Assembly (NCBI RefSeq): GCF_000284095.1
Contig: NC_017068.1
Coordinates: forward strand, 2,108,001-2,172,000
Source of the DNA: Selenomonas ruminantium subsp. lactilytica TAM6421
Lineage (GTDB): Bacteria; Bacillota; Negativicutes; Selenomonadales; Selenomonadaceae
Length of the DNA stretch: 64,000 nt
Reading direction: 5' to 3'
How positions within the stretch are numbered: position 1 is the first letter of the stretch; every line of letters starts with the position of its first letter. Position numbers and translations under genes: made by a program. The notes under the pieces are model-generated. The model worked only from the letters and a program-made list of their open reading frames with translations, was not told where the DNA came from and ran no database searches. Positions 38,467 to 46,537 of the stretch are shown here, piece after piece.

Positions 38467-40143
38467 TTACGCCTCCTGTTTTCCTTCCGCCTTGAACACG
38501 CCGATCTTGCGCAGGAACTTGATGCCCACGCGGCCGATCATCGGCATACGCTGCAGATCGTCCTCCTTGAGGCCGCCAATCACCAGCATCACCGCAATAT
38601 ACACGGCACAGCCGAAGATAACCGCCCCAAAGGTCGAGATGACACCAATCTGCCACCAGGCCATGGTAAAGTCATAGAAGAAATACACCGCTGCCGCCAT
38701 GACTGCCGCCGCCACAATAGTCTTCAAAAGCTGCGGAATCTCCATGCGATAGCCGATAAACTTGTAAATGAAAATCAGATTGATGATGGCCGCAACACCC
38801 ATGTCCGCCGCCGTTGCCCAAGCTGCACCCATAATGCCCAGCCAGGGGATTGCCGTAAGTTCCCAGTTCAGGATGACCTTAGCCGCGGCCGCCAATATCA
38901 TATTCACCATAGGGATGGTCGGATGACCAAGTCCCTGCAGGATGCCTGTGGATACCTGATGCAGACCCAGCAGGATGATGCTCACAGCCGAAATCATCAC
39001 GGCCGGCCCCGCCCCCGGTGCATTGTAGATCAAAGAAGCAATCGGCGTTGCCAGCACGAAGACAATGACAAAGGCTGGGAAGCAGACGAAGTTGGAAATA
39101 CGCACCGAAGCTGCCGTCTGATTATAGACGCGCTTCATATCCTTGAGTGCCCGGGCCTCTGAAATGGCCGGCACTATGCTCATGGCCATGGAGGCCGTGA
39201 TGATACAGGAAAGATTCACAAGGGGTACGGCCATACCGGTCAGATAACCGAACAGCTCCGTGGCCTCATTGACGCTGTAACCGGCCACTTCCAAACGCTG
39301 GGGTACAATCATCAAATCCAGGTTGGAAACAACGGGCAGCATGATGCTGGCAGCCGATACCGGCAGGGAAAGCTTGAAGATACGGGAGATGATGGACCAG
39401 GCAGACTCCGCTTCCGTCCCCGGCAGCGGCTGCAGATCATGGCCGTAATCCCGCTCAATATCCTTGTCCAGCTTCCAATGGAAGTAGACCAGCACCATCA
39501 AGCCTGTCACCGCACCGGCCAACGCACCTAAGGACGCACCGGCAGAAGCGTAATCCAGGCCCCAGGGCAGGAGGAGTTCTGCCAGCAGGATCATGGTGAT
39601 GACGCGGAAGATCTGCTCCACAATCTGGGAGACCGCCGTCGGCGTCATGCGCTGCCAGCCCTGCAGGTAACCACGGGAACTGGCCAGAAGCGTTACGAAG
39701 AACACCGTCGGTGCCAATACCACGATGGATTTATAGGCACGGGCATCCCGGACAAACTGCCAGTCAATCAGCCAATCCGCCGCGAAATAGGTCATGAAGG
39801 AAAAGAACAGCCCCGTCACCAGCATCAAGGCCATGGATATATGGAATACCCGCTTGGCCCCATAGATATCCTTCAGCGCCACCCGCTCTGCCGTGATGAT
39901 AGAAATCGCCACCGGTACACCGGCCTGAGACACCGTCATGGCAAAGAAATAAATTGGGAAAGCCATCTGGTAAAGACCGATACCTTCACCGCCCAAAATA
40001 CGGGATACAAAAATCCAATTCAGGGAACCGATGACTTTGACCACAAAGCCCGCCACCGTTAGAATAAATGTTCCCTTCAGGAAGGATTCTCCCTTGCTGG
40101 ACTTATTTTCAGTTGTTACTTCCTGCTTACTAATGAGAAACAC
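38467..40143 (-). CDS. MOP-superfamily flippase (SpoVB/PST-like)
   Basis: A 558-residue polytopic membrane protein with about 12-14 helices, of the putative polysaccharide biosynthesis/SpoVB type. FLKGTFILTVAGFVVKVIG and FVSRILGGEGIGLYQMAFPI are typical of lipid-linked oligosaccharide flippases. Its cargo (lipid II, capsule or other) is unknown. The start is uncertain: the GTG at 40143 opens the frame and no better-supported start follows before the conserved region. The region 40144-40285 upstream holds no gene I can support. Confidence 0.82.
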   Translation of the reverse strand: MFLISKQEVTTENKSSKGESFLKGTFILTVAGFVVKVIGSLNWIFVSRILGGEGIGLYQMAFPIYFFAMTVSQAGVPVAISIITAERVALKDIYGAKRVFHISMALMLVTGLFFSFMTYFAADWLIDWQFVRDARAYKSIVVLAPTVFFVTLLASSRGYLQGWQRMTPTAVSQIVEQIFRVITMILLAELLLPWGLDYASAGASLGALAGAVTGLMVLVYFHWKLDKDIERDYGHDLQPLPGTEAESAWSIISRIFKLSLPVSAASIMLPVVSNLDLMIVPQRLEVAGYSVNEATELFGYLTGMAVPLVNLSCIITASMAMSIVPAISEARALKDMKRVYNQTAASVRISNFVCFPAFVIVFVLATPIASLIYNAPGAGPAVMISAVSIILLGLHQVSTGILQGLGHPTIPMVNMILAAAAKVILNWELTAIPWLGIMGAAWATAADMGVAAIINLIFIYKFIGYRMEIPQLLKTIVAAAVMAAAVYFFYDFTMAWWQIGVISTFGAVIFGCAVYIAVMLVIGGLKEDDLQRMPMIGRVGIKFLRKIGVFKAEGKQEA

Positions 40144-40285
40144 CGCCTATATATAAAGGTGCAGCCCTGCTGCCCCCAATAATCTGCTACCCTTCCAAAT
40201 CATAAGAAAAGGCACGCAACGTATGAATTATACCACACATTGCGCACCTTATCCATAGTGAAGCTAAATTAAAGACAAATGCTCC

Positions 40286-40546
40286 TTAAGCGTGAGCCAA
40301 TTCATCGTTATCGTCGTACACCGGCGTCTCTGCCGTAGACCAGTCCATAAAGTCGATCTGCGGAGCCTTGCCTTCCTGCAGCGTGCGAACCTTGCCCGCC
40401 ACTTCCACATCAGCGGCAAAAGGACGGCACTCATAGAGGCTTGCTTCCATGCCGGCCGTTTCCGGCACATAGAAGCCCAGACGATCTGCTACCGTCTTAA
40501 ATGCATAAAAACGCTCAACCAGGTCACACCATTCAAGATTTTTCAT
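40286..40546 (-). CDS. Hypothetical protein, 86 residues
   Basis: Not recognised. A soluble acidic protein beginning MKNLEWCDLVERFYAFKTVA and ending DDNDELAHA, with no membrane segment. AAGGAGACA before the ATG and codon use like the neighbours support a real gene. It is divergent from the gene at 40727. Confidence 0.6.
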   Translation of the reverse strand: MKNLEWCDLVERFYAFKTVADRLGFYVPETAGMEASLYECRPFAADVEVAGKVRTLQEGKAPQIDFMDWSTAETPVYDDNDELAHA

Positions 40547-40683
40547 GTTAAATTGTCTCCTTTTCTAATCCCAAAACCTTACAGAAATTATATTTATGCC
40601 CTCGTTCTTATCCCTTAAAACGAGATGTCAGTAATCATAACAGTTTTCTTTCGTATTGTCAAATGCTCGTATTTTGCCTTAAA

Positions 40684-40702
40684 CTATGCTAAACTAGCAT
40701 AG
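40684..40702. promoter_or_regulatory. Perfect 8-bp inverted repeat, possible operator
   Basis: CTATGCTA, AAC, TAGCATAG: a perfect dyad centred 34 bases upstream of the ATG at 40727. It has no T run after it, so an operator is more likely than a terminator. The spacer 40547-40683 is otherwise A/T-rich without a clear promoter. Confidence 0.4.
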
Positions 40703-40726
40703 AAAGAAATTAATGAGGTGACAAGT

Positions 40727-41116
40727 ATGTCTTACGTTTTTATGCTCCTGATTGCTGTCTTATCCATCATCTTCCTGCTGGAAATGCGCCATTCCCTGCG
40801 CCGTTCCAATCAAAATACTTACCTGATTGAAAAATACCGGAATGATCTGCACAATAAAAACCTGCTGGCCGAAATCTATGCTTACTGCCAGCAGGATTAC
40901 AAACTGCGCCGGATTGTCCGGAAATACGCGCTGACCATAGACGATATGGAAAAGCTCTACCAAAAGCTCCTGCTCTGGGGCAATTTCCACAAAGGCCACC
41001 GCTTCGTGCCCATAACAGCCTTCCTCTACGTCTGTACGCTGGAATATCTCTGCCAGCATAAAAACGACGATGCCAAGACCATTACCATGAAGTGTATGAA
41101 TTTCTTACATATATAA
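40727..41116 (+). CDS. Hypothetical protein with one N-terminal membrane helix
   Basis: A 129-residue protein of unknown function. Residues 2-20 (SYVFMLLIAVLSIIFLLEM) form one transmembrane helix; the rest is a charged, helical cytoplasmic domain (LLAEIYAYCQQDYKLRRIVR). The ATG at 40727 follows GAGGTG; a GTG nine bases upstream is also in frame. Downstream, 41117-41281 shows a weakly protein-like minus-strand stretch without a start codon. Confidence 0.55.
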   Translation: MSYVFMLLIAVLSIIFLLEMRHSLRRSNQNTYLIEKYRNDLHNKNLLAEIYAYCQQDYKLRRIVRKYALTIDDMEKLYQKLLLWGNFHKGHRFVPITAFLYVCTLEYLCQHKNDDAKTITMKCMNFLHI

Positions 41117-41281
41117 TAGAATTGTTCCTTTTTATATCGTCAACCATTTCCACATATAACCTGGATTTCTGCTTTCCCAACACCAGAGCGCCTACAAAGG
41201 CTCCATCTTCATAGTCAGCCCTGACATTCCAGAATAATCATCATAACATTTCCCGAAACAGGGAACAGTTGCCTTTATTCC

Positions 41282-41440
41282 CTATAGGATAGACAACCCC
41301 ACCAATATCTGCGCTCCTAAACCTGCGAAGAACCATGCCATAGCCTTTGATATACTATGATAGCACATATAGGAATCATAACCGATGCAAATATCCACAA
41401 TAAGGGGTACCACAAATAACACAGCATACAGGGCTTCCAT
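41282..41440 (-). CDS. Small membrane protein, 52 residues
   Basis: A short gene beginning MEALYAVLFVVPLIVDICIG and ending AGLGAQILVGLSIL before TAG. Two hydrophobic stretches (residues 4-20 and 34-52) suggest a two-helix membrane protein. The start has an excellent AAAGGAGGAAG ribosome-binding site. I know no family for it. It lies alone between two plus-strand genes. Confidence 0.5.
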   Translation of the reverse strand: MEALYAVLFVVPLIVDICIGYDSYMCYHSISKAMAWFFAGLGAQILVGLSIL

Positions 41441-41702
41441 CTTCAGCTTCCTCCTTTACAAAACCAGAAATCCAGGCTATATTATGCATATTCGTCATAT
41501 GAATATTTAACACCTTCTTATTTTTTGTATACATAAAAATAATTTTTAAATTATTTCAATTTATATAAAAATGCATCCATGGTGTCAGAATTCCGTGGTA
41601 CTGTCCAGACAAAATTTCCATACAGGCAGGTTTTTTACCAGTCTGTATGGAATTTTATGGTAGAATTATATAATATTTACCCAAAAGGGGGGATTTCTTT
41701 AT
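41441..41702 (+). other. Leader of the diguanylate cyclase gene
   Basis: This A/T-rich spacer holds a hairpin at 41616-41652 (TTCCATACAG with CTGTATGGAA, ten perfect pairs, 17-base loop) and a TATAAT at 41669-41674 without a convincing -35. AAAGGGGGG then precedes the ATG at 41703. The hairpin overlaps the expected -35 region and could be an operator. I see no recognisable c-di-GMP riboswitch core. Confidence 0.4.
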
Positions 41703-43334
41703 ATGTATTCCATACGTACAAAATTCACCCTGCTGACCATTATTGCTATTATTGTTACCATGAGCACCGCTACACTTATTGGCGTTATTTCCATCCGGAA
41801 TCTGGGACTCAGCGATGCTGACCAGATGCTCCACTTGAAATGCACCACCGGTGCCATGAATCTGGAGACTTATTTCAACAGTGTGGAAAAATCCACCAAG
41901 ACAGTAGCCATGCTGGTACAGGACAGCTTCGAAGGCATGCCTTATGAAAACCTGAATGGCCAGGTAGAAAACACCCGCCATATGTTTGATAAAGTAGTCC
42001 ATAATACCAATGGCGTACTCACCTATTATTTTCGGATTGATCCTGCGATCTCTCCCAACGTAAAAGGTTTCTGGTATGTGAAGCAGGCTGGAAATACCTT
42101 TCAGGAACATGCAGTGACGGACATATCCCAATATGACACCAACGATACTTCCGCTCTGGTATGGTTCACCGTTCCCAAAGCGACCGGTAAAGGTCTGTGG
42201 CTGCCGCCATACAATACGGAAAATCTGGATGTGCGGGTTCTTTCCTACAATGTGCCAATATACTGGCAGCAGAAATTTGTCGGCGTTATCGGCATGGAAA
42301 TCGACTACGAAACGCTAGCCCATGAAGTGGAAAAAATCAAGCTTTTCGACCATGGCTATGCCTTCATCCTCGATGCCGATTCCAATGTCATCTATCACCC
42401 CCAGATGGATTCCACCTTGCAATATGGGGAAAAAATTGCCATCGACACCCCTGACCGGATTTTGGGTGATTCCCATGTACAATATCACTTTAACGGAATT
42501 GACAAGGAAGCCGTTTTTCTGCCTTTGAGCAACGGCATGCGCCTATATGTGACCGTACCACTCTATGAAATAAACAAGGGCTGGAAAATCCTTATCTGGC
42601 ACATTCTGTTGGCTTCCATCTTCATATTGGTGATTGTAAGTTTATTTACCCTGCGCCTTACCAACAACATTACCAAACCTCTCCGCAATCTTACGGCAGC
42701 GGCCAAACAGGTGGCGAATGGCAACTACGATATTGCACTGACCTATAAAGATGCGGATGAGATTGGCATACTCACACAAACATTCCAACAACTTGTTAAA
42801 CAAACAAAAAGCCATATCGGCGCTCTCCATCGACAGGTTTATATCGATGCGCTGACTTCCGTACGGAATAAAGCCGGCTACGAAGCGTACATCCAAAAGC
42901 TGCAGGACAAAATGGACAAACCGACTGAAAAGCTGGCCTTTGCCATCGGTGTATTTGACTGCGACAATCTCAAACAAATCAATGATACTTACGGACATGA
43001 CAAGGGAGATATATATATCAAAACCGCCAGCCAGTTAATATGCCGTGCTTTTTCGCACAGTCCGGTATTCCGCATCGGTGGAGATGAATTCGCCGTAATC
43101 CTGGAAAATAGTGATTTCCGCAACAGAGCGGAACTTTTCCGCCTTTTCAGGCTTTACCGGGAAAAAATACTTGTCGCTTCCAAACACCCCTGGGAACAAG
43201 CCAACATAACCATGGGGCTGGCCGTATACGATGCACAAAGCGACTCTTCCGTAAACGATGTTGCCCGGCGTGCCGATCAGTGTATGTATGAAAACAAGCG
43301 GCTCAGAAAAGAAAAACAGAACAAGCCTTCCTGA
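41703..43334 (+). CDS. Membrane diguanylate cyclase (dCACHE-HAMP-GGDEF)
   Basis: Makes the second messenger cyclic di-GMP. Residues 7-29 form a membrane helix, about 30-290 an extracytoplasmic CACHE-type sensor, and about 293-316 a second helix (ILLASIFILVIVSLFTL). A HAMP domain follows (TNNITKPLRNLTAAAKQVANG), then GGDEF from about 380. The active-site loop is intact (RIGGDEFAV, near residue 460), as is DALTSVRNKAGY. The inhibitory RxxD site expected five residues before GGDEF is absent (FSHS there), so product inhibition may be lacking. No EAL domain. Single gene. Confidence 0.9.
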   Translation: MYSIRTKFTLLTIIAIIVTMSTATLIGVISIRNLGLSDADQMLHLKCTTGAMNLETYFNSVEKSTKTVAMLVQDSFEGMPYENLNGQVENTRHMFDKVVHNTNGVLTYYFRIDPAISPNVKGFWYVKQAGNTFQEHAVTDISQYDTNDTSALVWFTVPKATGKGLWLPPYNTENLDVRVLSYNVPIYWQQKFVGVIGMEIDYETLAHEVEKIKLFDHGYAFILDADSNVIYHPQMDSTLQYGEKIAIDTPDRILGDSHVQYHFNGIDKEAVFLPLSNGMRLYVTVPLYEINKGWKILIWHILLASIFILVIVSLFTLRLTNNITKPLRNLTAAAKQVANGNYDIALTYKDADEIGILTQTFQQLVKQTKSHIGALHRQVYIDALTSVRNKAGYEAYIQKLQDKMDKPTEKLAFAIGVFDCDNLKQINDTYGHDKGDIYIKTASQLICRAFSHSPVFRIGGDEFAVILENSDFRNRAELFRLFRLYREKILVASKHPWEQANITMGLAVYDAQSDSSVNDVARRADQCMYENKRLRKEKQNKPS

Positions 43335-43445
43335 AAATAGCGCAAAAACTTACCGTTATAAGCAGTGACAACAAACTCGTCGTGCATCTGGTCGTTTAGC
43401 GCTTTTTTCGTTAAAGAACCAGCCAAAGAAAAAGAGTGGAGATTC

Positions 43446-44249
43446 TCACAATCCCCTTGTCCCCGGTGGCCACGCGCTCCTTGAAGCCCCAGGCCCTGCC
43501 AGGAGCCCATTCTCATAATGTTTGTAATCCACGCCCATATCCAGCATCTGACAGCGGGCATGGCTGTACTTGAAGTTATGCTGATAATGCAGGGCCGCCG
43601 TATGCCCCTTGCCCGTGGCGTCGATATTGAAATTACCGAAGCTGGCAATGGTGCCCATGTCCACATCGGAATAACTGTAAGCAAAATATATGCTGTCACC
43701 GGCCTTAGGCAAAATGGCCTTGTAAGTCAAAGCTGCCTGCTTGACGTCCTTGAAATGCTTATCCGGCGAGGAGGTATAAGCCACCCCCAAAGCATCCCCA
43801 TGGTGGGTGATATCCGTGTTAAAATAATTCAGCCCCATGCGCCAATTGCCGGTATAGTCATTACCCGTGTTATTGACACTGACCGCAAACTGATCATTTT
43901 TGACCTCTTCCACCTGCAATGTCAATTCATACTCGCGATTCTCTTTAGGCGTCAACCGGGAGGCAATCTTCATGACCTGCCCGTCATTTAATAGGGACAA
44001 CTGCTTCGACAGGCGCGCCGGCCGTACCAACATACGGGACGCCTCAGGCACCAGCCTTTTGATTTCCGCCTCACTATGCTGCTTGTTACCTAGGATTTTC
44101 ACACGGGTAACCAGGAAAGCCGTTTCCCCGCCTTCGGCCATAACCGCCCCCGGGACTGCGGAAGCTGCCGGAGCCGCCAGACTCGTGCCACTGCCCAATC
44201 CCAGCATAAGGGAAAACGCCAATATTTTTTTCTGCCGATCCGATATCAT
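43446..44249 (-). pseudogene. Truncated ShlB/FhaC-type two-partner secretion transporter
   Basis: The N-terminal half of an outer-membrane TpsB transporter. Seen are a signal peptide (ILAFSLMLGLGSGTSLAAPA), a POTRA-like region (FLVTRVKILGNKQHSEAEIKRLV..) and the first barrel strands (NWRMGLNYFNTDITHHGD, DSIYFAYSYSDVDMG). After HYEN the frame runs into unrelated residues (GLLAGPGASRSAW) and stops; intact members have about 550 residues. No barrel C-terminus and no secreted partner gene lie nearby. I chose the ATG at 44249, after GGAAGGGG. Confidence 0.75.
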
Positions 44250-44476
44250 ATCCATTCCCCTTCCATTATTTTTAGGGTACGTCACCCCCTTGTTGCTAAA
44301 ATTCACCTAGGAATGAAAATTTCCTACTTGTTTTGCGCCATTAAATTTTGCTTTAACAGGAACGCCGTCGGGCAAGCAAAGACAAGGCAGGCGGCTGACA
44401 TTTGTCTGGTCAGTCACCCGCCAGCGCCATACTGCCCCAAAATCATAATTCTATGGCACTACTTGCACCAAAAGAC

Positions 44477-44520
44477 ACACGGCAAGGCTCTGCGAAAATA
44501 TCCGTAAAGCCTTGCCGTGT
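44477..44520 (-). terminator. Terminator after queE
   Basis: ACACGGCAAGGCT and AGCCTTGCCGTGT form a 13-pair stem about 40 bases after the queE stop, followed on the minus strand by GTCTTTTGG. The rest of 44250-44560 has no gene I can support. Confidence 0.65.
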
Positions 44521-44560
44521 AAGGGTTTATGAAATTAAGTCGTCAAATGAAAAACCAAGA

Positions 44561-45292
44561 TTAAATCTGCCCGATCATTTTATGTGTCTGGGGAATCACC
44601 CGGACATCCTTGAGTTTTGTCAGGGCATAGTTCTGACACATAAGAATTTTCTCCGGGCTGGCCGCCTTGCAGCCGCCGTAAGGCGTTACGGGCTGGATGA
44701 TGAACAGCGTTTCCGGTGCAGTTTCCGCCACCAGATCAATGGCCTTGCGGAACTCTTCCTCGGTAGTTTCATCTGCCACCACCAGCTTGATGTAGAGGTC
44801 TTTGGCCTTGGCCACCTCAATGAACTTCTTATGGGCCTCCCACTGGGGCTGGCTCACAATGCTGGGCAGCTTGATATCCATGCTGATGATATCCGCCACA
44901 TCCATGAGGCTCTTCAGCTGCTTATGCAATGTCCCGTTGGTCTCCAAAAATATGGGCACTTCTACTTCCTTGGCCACTTCCCGGATGAACTCCGCATGCA
45001 GCAACGGCTCCCCGCCGGTAAAGCTCACGGCCTGATGGGGCACTTCCTTGCACAGGCGATTGATTTCCATGGCCACCTGCTCCGCTGAACGGGGATTGGG
45101 CAGGCTGGCAAATTCCCGGCTGCCCGCATAGGTCTCCACCTCGCATGTCGGATGGCTGCCCGGCGCATTTTCCGTATCGCAGTAAGTGCAGTCCAGATTG
45201 CACCCCTCCAGACGCACGAACACCTGACGACAGCCCACATATTTGCCTTCCCCCTGAATGGAGGAAAAGATTTCAATCAGATTTTCTTTCAT
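44561..45292 (-). CDS. queE: 7-carboxy-7-deazaguanine synthase QueE
   Basis: A radical-SAM enzyme of queuosine synthesis that turns 6-carboxytetrahydropterin into CDG. The cluster motif CNLDCTYC (Cys 31, 35, 38) and FSSIQGEG are present, with SFTGGEPLLH as the SAM-binding stretch. Its 243 residues are normal. It starts four bases after queD, whose product is its substrate. Confidence 0.93.
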   Translation of the reverse strand: MKENLIEIFSSIQGEGKYVGCRQVFVRLEGCNLDCTYCDTENAPGSHPTCEVETYAGSREFASLPNPRSAEQVAMEINRLCKEVPHQAVSFTGGEPLLHAEFIREVAKEVEVPIFLETNGTLHKQLKSLMDVADIISMDIKLPSIVSQPQWEAHKKFIEVAKAKDLYIKLVVADETTEEEFRKAIDLVAETAPETLFIIQPVTPYGGCKAASPEKILMCQNYALTKLKDVRVIPQTHKMIGQI

Positions 45293-45295
45293 GGC

Positions 45296-45673
45296 TTAGT
45301 CCTCGGTATAGGTAACGCTGGATTTCGGCGATTCAAAGACCGTGATGGCGGCCAGCTCACTGTCCCGCTGGAAGATCTCATGACCAGCTAGTTCCTCAAA
45401 GATAATGCGGGCCAGATTCTCCGCCGTGGGATTCACGCCGCTGCTAAATGGCTCCAGTTCGTTGAGGTAACGATGGTCAAAACGCTCCAGTGTATCCTTC
45501 AAGGTCTGTTTGATAACCTTAAAGTCCACCAGCATGCCCAGCTCGTCCAGCTCACGCCCCTTGACGACTGCTTCCACCACCCAGTTATGGCCATGCAGCC
45601 GCGCACATTTGCCGGGATAACCGGCCACATGATGGGCTGCCTCAAAGGCGCCCTCGACTTTTAACGTATACAT
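45296..45673 (-). CDS. queD: 6-carboxytetrahydropterin synthase QueD
   Basis: Converts dihydroneopterin triphosphate to 6-carboxytetrahydropterin for queuosine. Zinc histidines are in FEAAHHV and LHGHNW, with the catalytic Cys in GKCARLHGH. Its 125 residues are normal. TTAGGAG precedes the ATG. The leader between promoter and start is only about 35 bases, so no preQ1 riboswitch fits. Confidence 0.92.
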   Translation of the reverse strand: MYTLKVEGAFEAAHHVAGYPGKCARLHGHNWVVEAVVKGRELDELGMLVDFKVIKQTLKDTLERFDHRYLNELEPFSSGVNPTAENLARIIFEELAGHEIFQRDSELAAITVFESPKSSVTYTED

Positions 45674-45710
45674 ATATATCTAACTCCTAACTACATACAA
45701 AGTACACATG

Positions 45711-45739
45711 ATTATAGCATCTTCATATTGTTATTTCAA
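45711..45739 (-). promoter_or_regulatory. Promoter of queDE
   Basis: On the minus strand TTGAAA and TATAAT are 17 bases apart, about 38 bases upstream of the queD ATG. Confidence 0.7.
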
Positions 45740-45758
45740 TAGCACGACAACAAACCAA

Positions 45759-45792
45759 AAGCTGGCAGGTTGACCAGTCAAGCCGCCAGCTT
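45759..45792 (-). terminator. Putative terminator at the end of the defence island
   Basis: AAGCTGGC and GCCAGCTT pair around an 18-base loop, ten bases after the stop of the Rpn remnant; on the minus strand only TTTT follows. It marks the boundary with queDE. Confidence 0.5.
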
Positions 45793-45801
45793 CGATTTCT
45801 A

Positions 45802-46089
45802 TCAGATGGATATGTTGTTTTCTACCGCCAGTTTCTTGATTGCCTCAAGGGGAAGCTCTGTGGCTGCTTGAATTACATCCAACGATAACTTCAGCTTCAA
45901 CATGCTGACTGCTACCGAGGCAACGCCTTCTTTACGGCCTTCTTTGCGCTCCTCCATCATCTTCATCGCTAAAGTCATGTAACTCACCCTCTCGTTCTCA
46001 ATCTGTTTGACCTCGCGGATTTCCTGGTCAATCTCTTGCACAAAGGCATCATCATTGATTTTGCCGTCAACACAAACAGAAAATAACAA
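45802..46089 (-). pseudogene. 3' remnant of an Rpn-family nuclease gene
   Basis: The C-terminal 95 residues of an Rpn/PD-(D/E)XK recombination-promoting nuclease. The charged MMEERKEGRKEG linker and the LSLDVIQAATELPLEAIKKLA tail are typical of that family. The nuclease core is missing. The frame is open upstream without a true start (only a TTG) until a TAG inside the Doc gene, so the 5' part was cut off. It begins ten bases after the Doc stop, as if the toxin operon replaced it. Confidence 0.65.
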
Positions 46090-46099
46090 ATTCTCTTTA

Positions 46100-46537
46100 C
46101 TATTTAATTGCGTTATAAATTTCTAATTTTAATGTTTCATCTTCATCAAAAGTATTTGTCATGATAGCTTCCATGATTTTGTGCAGTAATTCTTTATCAA
46201 TTTTACTAGCCGCTACTTGTAAGCTGATATTCTCCATATTACCAATGAAGGTATGCGCTATTCCCATATATCCATTTAGGAGTAAAAACAAGGTTGATAG
46301 CGTTATTGCTAATCTTTTGTTCCCATCAGCAAAACAATGAAATTGACAAGTACAAAAGAACAAATGAGTCAGTTTGTCTACAAAAGTCGGATACCACTCA
46401 TCATTTTGGATATTATTCAGTACCCCCACCAGTTTTTCAAATTCCAACTCTTCAAGTGTACCACCGCCACTATGCTTTATTGTTTTATGATGAGTATCTC
46501 TTGCTTGCTCTGGTGTTATATAAACAATCTCACTCAT
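46100..46537 (-). CDS. Doc-type Fic toxin
   Basis: A 145-residue Fic/Doc protein. The motif HCFADGNKR (His67 to Arg75) followed by LAI lacks the second arginine of AMP-transferring Fic enzymes, as in Doc. Doc proteins phosphorylate elongation factor Tu and stop translation; for this protein that is inference. It overlaps the 3' end of the DNA-binding gene by four bases (ATGA), so the two are coupled, with the putative antitoxin made first. No Phd-like small antitoxin is nearby. The gene is A/T-rich compared with its housekeeping neighbours, which suggests transfer. Confidence 0.82.
   Translation of the reverse strand: MSEIVYITPEQARDTHHKTIKHSGGGTLEELEFEKLVGVLNNIQNDEWYPTFVDKLTHLFFCTCQFHCFADGNKRLAITLSTLFLLLNGYMGIAHTFIGNMENISLQVAASKIDKELLHKIMEAIMTNTFDEDETLKLEIYNAIK

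Noticed and set aside
43277-43699. 140-codon minus-strand frame overlapping the ShlB remnant
   Set aside because: It does not continue the barrel. It reads the ShlB region in the wrong phase and then non-coding sequence.
45674-45740. preQ1 riboswitch before queD
   Set aside because: The -10 lies only about 38 bases from the ATG, leaving no room for the aptamer and expression platform.
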